A program made the translations under genes and the position numbers. 64,000 nucleotides of DNA from Acidimicrobiales bacterium. Its GTDB lineage: Bacteria; Actinomycetota; Acidimicrobiia; Acidimicrobiales; AC-9. Shown piece after piece: positions 51,386-57,823 of the stretch; positions within the stretch are counted from its first letter, which is position 1, and every line of letters begins with the position of its first letter. A model generated the notes under the pieces. That model saw only the letters and a list, made by a program, of their open reading frames with translations. It made no database searches and was not told the DNA's origin. Location: positions 1 through 64,000 of the forward strand of contig DATBBR010000050.1 in the NCBI GenBank assembly GCA_036270875.1, read 5' to 3'.

Positions 51386-52566
51386 TGGGTGGGCGCGGCG
51401 CGGAGCCACGCGACGGGCTGTCCGGCGAGGACGCGCTGGCCGGCCAGGGCCAGGAACCCCTGGACCGAGCCTGAGAACGGCGACCGCACTTCCTCCGAGC
51501 CGACGCTGCCGACGATGTCGCCGACCTCTACCCGGTCCTGCAGGTCCTGTCTCGGCTGGAACAACCCCGCGGCCTGGCTCACGACCAGGCGCTCGGAGGT
51601 GTACAGGTGCTCGCCTTGATGGTCGGCGGCGTAGGCGTGGAGCGGCCCCTCACCGGCCAGGGCCTCGACCAGCACGTCGAGGTCGTCGGGCTTGGAGACG
51701 CTCACCGCCAGCGAGCCGGAGACGGTCCGGCGGGCAAGGGCGGAGAGCACGCCGCCCGGCCCGACCTCGACGAACGCCGTCACCCCGGTCTCGGACAGCC
51801 CGCTCAGAGTCTGGTGCCAGCGCACCGGGCTACAGAGCTGGGCAGACAGGAGGCCGGGCCACTCCTCGGCCGTGGCGTGGGGCCGGGCGTCGACATTGGC
51901 CGTGACCGGGATCTCCGGATCAGCGAAGCTGGCGGTGGCGAGGGCCTTGCGGAGCCGATGACGGGCGGCCCCCATGAGGGGGGTGTGGAAGGCGCCGCCG
52001 ACCTGGATGGGCAGCACCCGGCGGGCTCCGAGCGTCTTGGCCACCTCGGCGGCCGCGGCCACTCCCTCTGCCGTCCCGGCCACGACGACCTGACCAGGGG
52101 AGTTGTAGTTGGCCAACCACACGTCGCTTTCGGCCCGCTGGCAGGCGGCCTCGGCGTCGGCGTCACTGATCCCGATGAAGGCGGCCATGGTGCCGGGATG
52201 CTCGTCAGCGGCGCCCTGCATGGCGTCGCCGCGCTCGGTCACCAGGCGGGCGCCGTCCTCGAAGCCGAGCGCCCCGGCGGCGACGAGCGCTGTGTACTCG
52301 CCCAGGCTGTGGCCGGCGCAGGCCGACGGAGCGAGCCCGAGGCGCTCGATGGCGTCGAGGGCCACCAGGCTGAGGGCGAACGTCGCCAGCTGGGCGTTCC
52401 TGGTGGCCGTGAGCTCCTCGCTGTCCGCTTCCAGCAGCAATCCGGCGATGTCGCGCCCGGCCGCCTCGGAGGCGTCGCCCACCACCTCCCACGACGGGTG
52501 GTCGACCCATGGCCGACCCATACCGGGCCGCTGTGATCCCTGTCCGGGGAAGGTGAATGCCAGCAC
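51382..52566 (-). CDS. fabD: Malonyl-CoA:ACP transacylase fused to a biotinyl/lipoyl-like domain
   Basis: 394 aa from GTG 52566 (AGAGGAG 6 nt upstream). Residues 1-300 are FabD: FPGQGSQ, catalytic Ser in GHSLGEYTALVAAGAL, GAFHTPLM with the catalytic His, and VEVGPGGVLS. The extra C-terminal 80 residues form a barrel-sandwich hybrid pattern (VEVGDIVGSVGSEEVRSPFS, then GQRVLAGQPVAWL) like biotinyl or lipoyl carrier domains, but without the modified Lys. FabD is normally about 310 aa, so the tail is additional. It may dock the carrier-protein machinery or act as an unmodified scaffold (inference). Confidence 0.92.
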   Translation of the reverse strand: MLAFTFPGQGSQRPGMGRPWVDHPSWEVVGDASEAAGRDIAGLLLEADSEELTATRNAQLATFALSLVALDAIERLGLAPSACAGHSLGEYTALVAAGALGFEDGARLVTERGDAMQGAADEHPGTMAAFIGISDADAEAACQRAESDVWLANYNSPGQVVVAGTAEGVAAAAEVAKTLGARRVLPIQVGGAFHTPLMGAARHRLRKALATASFADPEIPVTANVDARPHATAEEWPGLLSAQLCSPVRWHQTLSGLSETGVTAFVEVGPGGVLSALARRTVSGSLAVSVSKPDDLDVLVEALAGEGPLHAYAADHQGEHLYTSERLVVSQAAGLFQPRQDLQDRVEVGDIVGSVGSEEVRSPFSGSVQGFLALAGQRVLAGQPVAWLRAAPTQ

Positions 52567-52695
52567 CGCCGCTCCTCTTGCGTGCCACGTGTGGTGTACC
52601 GCTCGCAACCGGGCCTAGGTGTCAGACCAGGCCGGAGGCCACCGGGTTTCACCGGCTCTCCTGCTACGCCCGATACGAGACCCGTTCCTGCCCGC

Positions 52696-52815
52696 TCACC
52701 GCGTGCCCATCCGGCGCTCGTTCTGGGCCAGCAATCGTTGGCGAAGGGCCGCAACCGTCGTGCCCACGAAGGCAATGCCGAGCAACATCCACCGACGTAC
52801 GCGCACCAAACCCAC
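52696..52815 (-). CDS. Possible 39-aa single-helix membrane peptide
   Basis: From GTG 52815: a short basic start (VRVRRW), one hydrophobic helix (MLLGIAFVGTTVAAL) and a charged tail RQRLLAQNERRMGTR. This is typical of uncharacterised actinobacterial small membrane proteins, but it has no family match and only a weak ribosome site. Confidence 0.35.
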   Translation of the reverse strand: MGLVRVRRWMLLGIAFVGTTVAALRQRLLAQNERRMGTR

Positions 52816-52879
52816 CTTAGCCGGCCGCTCTCGAGTCGAACACCTGTTCATCAGGGTCCAAAGAGCTGAGTCCCAACCG

Positions 52880-52962
52880 TGCCCGGAGCGGGACTCGAAC
52901 CCGCACGCCCTTGCGGACAATGGCTTTTGAGGCCATCGCGTCTACCGTTCCGCCATCCGGGC
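52880..52962 (-). tRNA. tRNA-Leu (anticodon CAA)
   Basis: 83 nt on the minus strand: acceptor stem GCCCGGA / TCCGGGC with A73 at 52880, anticodon loop CTCAAAA (CAA at positions 34-36, reads UUG), a long class II variable arm, and T-loop TTCGAGT in a GCGGG/CCCGC stem. CCA is not encoded. Downstream on the minus strand is the 300-bp gap before fabD. Confidence 0.95.
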
Positions 52963-53070
52963 ATGTCGCTGTGAACGATGGCGACTGTCGATCCAGCCCG
53001 GTCATTGTACGAGCGCCCGGCCCGACGCAGCCGACCGGCGGAACTTGGCGCGACCTGAGAGGCTGGGACG

Positions 53071-55221
53071 GTGGGGAGCCCGGCAATCGGTGAGGTGACG
53101 AACCGGGCGGACGCCGCGCCCGGCGATCCCAGCCCGCCGGCCCGTACGAAGGGCCGGCTGCGCCCGGCCGAGCTGGCCGAGTCCGCCATCCTGGCCGACG
53201 TCGCCGTGGGCCTGATCCTCGTCGGCTGGCTCATGCCCCTCGGCGGCATCCTGCACGCGGCAGCGGTGACGCCCCTGGCCGCGCTGGCGGTGCGCCATCG
53301 GTTGCGCGCCATGGTCGTGGCGACGCTCGCCGGAGCAGCTGTGGCGTTCCTGATCGGCGGCGTGGCCCTCGCCATCCACGTCGGGACCGCCGGCGCCCTC
53401 GGGTTCGCCGTCGGCACGGCGCTGCGAAGGGGCTGGGGGATGGCCCGCACCGTCGCCCTCGCCGTGGCCACGACGGGCACGACCGTGATCGGCCTCACGC
53501 TCCTCGTGTTGTACTCGTTCAGCCAGCTGCGCAACCTCACCCTGGCCCAGATCCGCATCGGCTGGCAGGGCACGAGCCGCATCCTCCGCCATATCGGGCT
53601 CAACTCGGTCGTCGGCTGGGGAAACGACGCCGTCAACTGGATCATCGCCCACTGGTGGATCGCCCTCCCCGCCGGGGAGCTGGTCAGCACCATCGCCGCC
53701 GCCGTGTTCGCCCGGGCGTTCGCCGTTCCCGCGCTCCGTCGCCTCACGCAGGCCACGGGGCCGGCCCCCGTCCTGCCGCCGCCGCCGCCCGATGCGCCCG
53801 TGGGGCCGCTCCCGGTCGAACTGCGCGGCGTCGGCTACCGCTATCCGCGGGCCGAGAGGAACGCCCTCTCCGACGTGAGCCTCACCATCCCCCCCGGCGC
53901 ATTCGTGGCGGTCCTGGGGCCCAACGGGTCCGGAAAGTCCACGCTCGCCCGCATCCTCGCCGGCCTGGCGCCGACCGAGGGCACGATCACGAGGCCCGGG
54001 GATGCCGGGCTTGGCCGTCGGGGGGGCACGGCAATGGTGTTCCAGCGGCCCGAGAGCCAGGTCCTCGGAGTCCGGGTTCGCGACGACGTCGTCTGGGGCA
54101 TGCCCCCTGACGAGGAGGTGGAGGTCGGCGAGCTTCTCGCCTGCGTCGGCCTGGCCGGACTGGAGGAGCGCGAGACGGCGACCCTCTCGGGCGGCCAGCT
54201 CCAGCGCCTGGCCATCGCCGCCGCGCTGGCCCGGCGACCGGCGTTGCTCATCTCCGACGAGGCGACGTCGATGCTGGATGCCGCCGGTCGTGAAGGCCTC
54301 ACTGAGGTGCTCCGCCAGTTGGCCCGGAGCCAGGGCGTCACCGTGGTCCACATCACCCACCGCCAGGAGGAGGTACGAGGAGCGGACCTGGTGGTGGAGC
54401 TCGGCGATGGGCGGCTGACCCGCATCGGGAGCGACCCGCCCGGCGGCAGGGCGGCGCCAGCCGAGCGCGATGTCCGGCCCCCGGTGGCGAGCACTGGCGT
54501 CGTCCGCGCCGGGTCGGTGCCCGCGCTCGTGCACCTGGCGGGGGTGGGCTATGTGTACGCCAGGCGCTCGCCCTGGGCCCACCGGGCCCTGAGTGATGTG
54601 GACCTGGACGTGGAGCGCGGTGAGGGTCTGGTCGTCTGCGGCCACAACGGCTCGGGCAAGTCCACGCTGGCCTGGATCTTGGCGGGGCTGCTGGTCCCGA
54701 CGGAGGGCGAGGCGACCCTGGACGGCCGACCCCTTCCCGACTGCGTGGGACAGGTGGGTGTGGCGTTCCAGCACGCGCGCCTGCAGCTGTTTCGCCCGAC
54801 GGTGTTCGGCGACGTCGCCTTCGGGGCCGACCTCGATCGGGAGACGATTGCCGCCGCGCTGGAGGAGGTGGGACTCGATCCGGTGGAGATGTCCGAGCGG
54901 CGGATCGACGAGCTGAGCGGAGGCCAGCAGCGCCGCGTCGCCCTGGCGGGGCTGCTCGTGCGCAGGCCGCGCCTCCTGGTGCTGGACGAGCCCCTTGCGG
55001 GGCTGGACGACGAGACCCGAACGACACTTGTGAACGTGCTGGCGCGCCGGCGGGACCATCACGGGGTGGCGACCGTCGTGGTGTCCCATGACCTGGAGGC
55101 GGCGCCCGGGCTGGCGGACCGTCTGGTCGTCATCGACGGCGGGCACCTGGTCACCGACGGCTCGGTGCTCGATCTGCAGCTGGCGGCGCCCCCTGGGACC
55201 GGTGCGGGCGGACCGGCGTGA
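53071..55221 (+). CDS. ECF transporter: membrane domain fused to two ABC ATPases
   Basis: 716 aa. Residues about 30-220 are hydrophobic (about 5-6 helices) and resemble a DUF2232/ECF substrate-binding (S) component. Residues about 245-440 and 475-690 are two ATPases: Walker A GPNGSGKST and GHNGSGKST, Q-loops (VFQRPESQVLG, AFQHARLQLFR), signatures LSGGQLQRLAIA and LSGGQQRRVALA, Walker B LLISDEA and LVLDEPLAGLD, H-loops. ECF modules usually have separate S, A and A' genes; here three are one chain. The first ATPase has Asp-Glu-Ala at the Walker B end, normal. Substrate (vitamin or cobalt class) not evident. EcfT follows with a 4-bp overlap. Confidence 0.88.
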   Translation: MGSPAIGEVTNRADAAPGDPSPPARTKGRLRPAELAESAILADVAVGLILVGWLMPLGGILHAAAVTPLAALAVRHRLRAMVVATLAGAAVAFLIGGVALAIHVGTAGALGFAVGTALRRGWGMARTVALAVATTGTTVIGLTLLVLYSFSQLRNLTLAQIRIGWQGTSRILRHIGLNSVVGWGNDAVNWIIAHWWIALPAGELVSTIAAAVFARAFAVPALRRLTQATGPAPVLPPPPPDAPVGPLPVELRGVGYRYPRAERNALSDVSLTIPPGAFVAVLGPNGSGKSTLARILAGLAPTEGTITRPGDAGLGRRGGTAMVFQRPESQVLGVRVRDDVVWGMPPDEEVEVGELLACVGLAGLEERETATLSGGQLQRLAIAAALARRPALLISDEATSMLDAAGREGLTEVLRQLARSQGVTVVHITHRQEEVRGADLVVELGDGRLTRIGSDPPGGRAAPAERDVRPPVASTGVVRAGSVPALVHLAGVGYVYARRSPWAHRALSDVDLDVERGEGLVVCGHNGSGKSTLAWILAGLLVPTEGEATLDGRPLPDCVGQVGVAFQHARLQLFRPTVFGDVAFGADLDRETIAAALEEVGLDPVEMSERRIDELSGGQQRRVALAGLLVRRPRLLVLDEPLAGLDDETRTTLVNVLARRRDHHGVATVVVSHDLEAAPGLADRLVVIDGGHLVTDGSVLDLQLAAPPGTGAGGPA

Positions 55222-56012
55222 GCAGCACCAGTGCCCGGCGGTCGAGCGAGCTGCACCTGCTCCGCTATGTCCCTACCAACAGCCCCCTGCACCGCCTGTG
55301 GGCGGGCACCAAGCTCCTGGGGCTGTTCGCCTTCGGGGTCGCCTTGTCGCTCAAGCCGAACTGGCCCGCGGAGGGAATCCTCGCCGCGACCCTCGTGGTG
55401 GCCGTGCTCGTCGCCCGGATCCCGGCCGGCGCCGCCCCTCGGCTGCCCCCGTGGGTCGGCATCGGGCTGGGGATCGGCGCCGTGCTCTCCTTCCTCGCCG
55501 GCGGTCACCCCGAGGTCCATGTCGGCCAGGCGACGATCGGCCTGGGCGGCCTCGACCAGTGGGCCCGGTTCACCGTGCTCACCGTGCTGCTGCTGTTGGG
55601 CTCGGCCCTGGTCGGGTGGACGACGCCACTGGCCGAGCTGGCGCCGGCTCTGGCGCGCCTGCTCTCGCCGCTGCGCGTCGTGCGGGTGCCCGTGGACGAG
55701 ATCGTGCTCAGCGTGGCATTGAGCGTGCGCTGTCTTCCGCTGCTGGTGGACGAGCTCCGGGTGCTCTACGCCGCCCGCAGGGTTCGGCAACCGGAGATCC
55801 CCCAGGGCGCGAGAAGCCTGTTCAACGAGGCCGTCGACCTGCTGGTCAGCGCCCTCGTGGCTGCCACCCGGCGGGCCCAGGAGATGGGCGCCGCGATCGA
55901 GGCCAGGGGCGGCCTGCGCGCCGCCAGCCGGCCAGGCCCCCGCCCCCGCCTGGTGGACTGGGCGGTCCTCGCGCTGGCCGCCGCGATCAGCGCCGCCATG
56001 GTCATCGTCTGA
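55218..56012 (+). CDS. ECF transporter T component
   Basis: 264 aa, about 5-6 membrane helices. Coupling helices carry the EcfT ARG-type motif (MGAAIEARGG). GTGA overlap with the fused S-A-A' gene, so the four parts would form one energised importer. Substrate unknown. Confidence 0.9.
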   Translation: MSSTSARRSSELHLLRYVPTNSPLHRLWAGTKLLGLFAFGVALSLKPNWPAEGILAATLVVAVLVARIPAGAAPRLPPWVGIGLGIGAVLSFLAGGHPEVHVGQATIGLGGLDQWARFTVLTVLLLLGSALVGWTTPLAELAPALARLLSPLRVVRVPVDEIVLSVALSVRCLPLLVDELRVLYAARRVRQPEIPQGARSLFNEAVDLLVSALVAATRRAQEMGAAIEARGGLRAASRPGPRPRLVDWAVLALAAAISAAMVIV

Positions 56013-56072
56013 TCGTCCGACGAACCGGCGATGCACCCGGCAATTCCGCCTTCCTGCCAGCAGGTTGCGCTC

Positions 56073-56078
56073 TACACT
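56073..56078 (+). promoter_or_regulatory. Candidate -10 (TACACT) of the gene starting at 56088
   Basis: TACACT ends 9 nt before ATG 56088; no Shine-Dalgarno. Confidence 0.5.
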
Positions 56079-56087
56079 GACCCCGGC

Positions 56088-56381
56088 ATGCACCGGTCAC
56101 TCGTCGAGCGGCGCCTCATCGAGGTCAACTCCCGGCTCAAGCGCGTCCGCGAAGAGCTGGTCGTGGTCGACGAGCAGCTGACAGCGCTGGCCGAGGCGGC
56201 CGACGAGGCGCGGATCCGATATCTCGTCTCGGAGACGCCGCTCGCCGATCGTGAGCTTCGGGAGGCGCGCCGGCACGCCGATGCCATGGCCCGCAGCCGA
56301 GCCGCGGTGGTCGAGTCGATCACCGAGCTCGAGCGGGCGCAGGACGAGTTGCTCGACCGGCTCGTGACCGAGCCGCAGTAG
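56088..56381 (+). CDS. Small coiled-coil hypothetical protein
   Basis: 97 aa from ATG 56088 (an upstream in-frame ATG at 56031 is less likely because the -10 lies between them). Almost wholly helical and charged: RRLIEVNSRLKRVREELVVV, DEQLTALAEAADEAR, ELREARRHADAMARSRAAVV, ELERAQDELLDRL. Short coiled-coil proteins of this type commonly precede pdtaR-like genes in actinobacteria; function unknown. It is 21 bp ahead of the ANTAR regulator, so the two are probably one transcript. Confidence 0.75.
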   Translation: MHRSLVERRLIEVNSRLKRVREELVVVDEQLTALAEAADEARIRYLVSETPLADRELREARRHADAMARSRAAVVESITELERAQDELLDRLVTEPQ

Positions 56382-56402
56382 CCGGCCGGGAAGGAGCGAT
56401 CG

Positions 56403-56999
56403 TTGACGGTGCGCGTGGTCATCGCCGAGGACGAGGGGATCATCCGCCTCGACCTCAAGGAGGTCCTCGAGGAGGAGGGCTACGAGGTCGTCGGGGAGAC
56501 GGGACGGGGCGACGAGGCCGTCACCCTGGTCCGCCAGCACCGGCCGGAGCTGGCGATCCTCGACATCAAGATGCCCGGCCTCGACGGCCTGGCCGCGGCG
56601 AGGGAGATCTCCGGGGAGCGACTGGCGGCGGTGCTCATCCTCACCGCGTTCAGCCAGCGCAACCTCATCGAGGAGGCCCGCGACGCCGGTGCCCTCGCTT
56701 ACCTGGTGAAGCCGTTCCAGAAGTCAGAGCTCATCCCGGCCATCGAGGTCGCCCTGGGCCGGTTCGCCGAGCTCAAGGCCCTGGAGGCGGAGAACCGGGG
56801 CCTCGAGGGGCAGAACCGCAGCCTCGAGGACCTGCTCGAGCGCCAGCGTCTGGTGGATCGGGCCAAGGGCATGCTCATGGACAACCACGGGATGAAAGAG
56901 GCGGACGCCTTCTCCTTCATCCAGCGGACGGCCATGCGACTACGCCTCACGATGAAAGAGGTCGCCCGTCAGGTCATCGAGGGCACCCTCACCCCCTGA
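56403..56999 (+). CDS. pdtaR: Response regulator with ANTAR RNA-binding domain (PdtaR-like)
   Basis: 198 aa, TTG start with AAGGAG 6-8 nt upstream (GTG 56409 possible). Receiver domain (residues 1-125): IAEDEGIIRLDL, phospho-Asp in LAILDIKMPGLDG, LTAFSQRN and Lys in YLVKPFQKSEL. C-terminal ANTAR domain (about 140-195) with RLVDRAKGMLMDNHGMKEADAF, the RNA-hairpin-binding form. Phosphorylation should allow antitermination at target mRNAs. The partner kinase PdtaS is not in this window. Confidence 0.93.
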   Translation: MTVRVVIAEDEGIIRLDLKEVLEEEGYEVVGETGRGDEAVTLVRQHRPELAILDIKMPGLDGLAAAREISGERLAAVLILTAFSQRNLIEEARDAGALAYLVKPFQKSELIPAIEVALGRFAELKALEAENRGLEGQNRSLEDLLERQRLVDRAKGMLMDNHGMKEADAFSFIQRTAMRLRLTMKEVARQVIEGTLTP

Positions 57000-57017
57000 C
57001 GGGCGGCCGTCCTGAGG

Positions 57018-57030
57018 CCCCGACCCGGGG
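57018..57030. terminator. Short GC hairpin between the ANTAR regulator and dtxR-type gene
   Basis: CCCCG-ACC-CGGGG, 5-bp stem with a 3-nt loop in the 43-bp convergent gap. No T-tract; weak candidate. Confidence 0.3.
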
Positions 57031-57042
57031 TCCGAGGTGCGG

Positions 57043-57714
57043 CTAGGCCTGGGCCACGAAGAGCTGGGCGGCGATGGACGGCCCCAGCTCGATGGGGGCG
57101 TCGGTACCGATGTCGTCCAGCACCAGGGTCAGGCTGCCGTCGGTCTCCTTCGTCTGCACCCGGGCGTCGGTCCCGGGCACGAAACCGTGGCTGCTCAGGT
57201 AGCTCAGCGACTCGAGATCGATCTCGACCTGCTCGGTGACCCGCTCGAGGCGGACATGGTCGCCTGGCTCGGCGTCCGCCAGCGAGGTCTGGGCCGGGGC
57301 CGAGCCGCTGGCACCGGGGATGGGGTTGCCGTGGGGACAGGTGCGGGGATGGCCGAGCAGGTCGATCAGGCGGGCCTCGACCTCGTCTGAGATGACGTGC
57401 TCCCAGCGGCCCGCCTCGTCATGCGCCTTGTGCCACTCCAAACCGATGATGTCGGTGAGGAGCCGCTCGGCCAGGCGATGCTTGCGGACCACGCTCTCGG
57501 CTCGGGATCGGCCCTTGGTCGTGAGGGTGACCGATCGCGCCGCCACGGTGACGTAGCCATCGCTCTTGAGCCGGCGCACCATCTCCGACACCGTCGGAGC
57601 CGAGTGGCCGAGGCGCTGGGCCAGGCGAGCCTGGATGACCTGCACGCCCTCCTCCTGAAGGGAGTGGATGGCTTCGAGGTACTCCTCGACCGGAGGATGA
57701 AAGCCATTGGCCAC
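57043..57714 (-). CDS. DtxR/IdeR/MntR-family metal-dependent repressor
   Basis: 223 aa from GTG 57714. N-terminal winged helix (LGHSAPTVSEMVRRLKSDGY), dimerisation and metal-binding region with VVRKHRLAERLL, EWHKAHDEAGRWEHVIS and the CPHGNPIPG loop (metal ligands Cys, His, Glu), then a FeoA/SH3-like C-terminal domain (LERVTEQVEID, LSYLSSHGFVPGT). With Fe2+ or Mn2+ it represses uptake and related genes. No canonical IdeR box was found in the 110-bp gap to polA. Divergent from polA. Confidence 0.92.
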   Translation of the reverse strand: MANGFHPPVEEYLEAIHSLQEEGVQVIQARLAQRLGHSAPTVSEMVRRLKSDGYVTVAARSVTLTTKGRSRAESVVRKHRLAERLLTDIIGLEWHKAHDEAGRWEHVISDEVEARLIDLLGHPRTCPHGNPIPGASGSAPAQTSLADAEPGDHVRLERVTEQVEIDLESLSYLSSHGFVPGTDARVQTKETDGSLTLVLDDIGTDAPIELGPSIAAQLFVAQA

Positions 57715-57722
57715 GACCCTCA

Positions 57723-57728
57723 AGACTA
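57723..57728 (-). promoter_or_regulatory. Candidate -10 (TAGTCT) of the DtxR-type gene
   Basis: Minus-strand TAGTCT ends 8 nt before GTG 57714. Confidence 0.45.
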
Positions 57729-57811
57729 CCCGGGACCCCGCCGAAACGGCCGGGCGCCACGACCGGGGAGGCGATCCCGCCAGGAGCCGCGGTGCGGGGC
57801 GCGGCCCGCAA

Positions 57812-57817
57812 TAGCAT
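57812..57817 (+). promoter_or_regulatory. Candidate -10 (TAGCAT) of polA
   Basis: TAGCAT ends 6 nt before GTG 57824; no Shine-Dalgarno. Confidence 0.5.
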
Positions 57818-57823
57818 CGGCCT

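Larger units (their letters stand above)
52609..53070. other. 462-bp region between fabD and the ECF gene
   Basis: Holds tRNA-Leu and a weak small ORF. Beyond these, 52609-52695, 52816-52879 and 52963-53070 show no gene, repeat or clear terminator. Confidence 0.6.

Noticed and set aside
52625..52700. Second tRNA next to tRNA-Leu
   Set aside because: Short GC-rich stems only; no cloverleaf with a T-loop sequence.
53002..55146. 714-residue open frame antisense to the ECF gene
   Set aside because: Low-complexity Arg/Gly/Ala composition, no motifs; a shadow of the sense gene.
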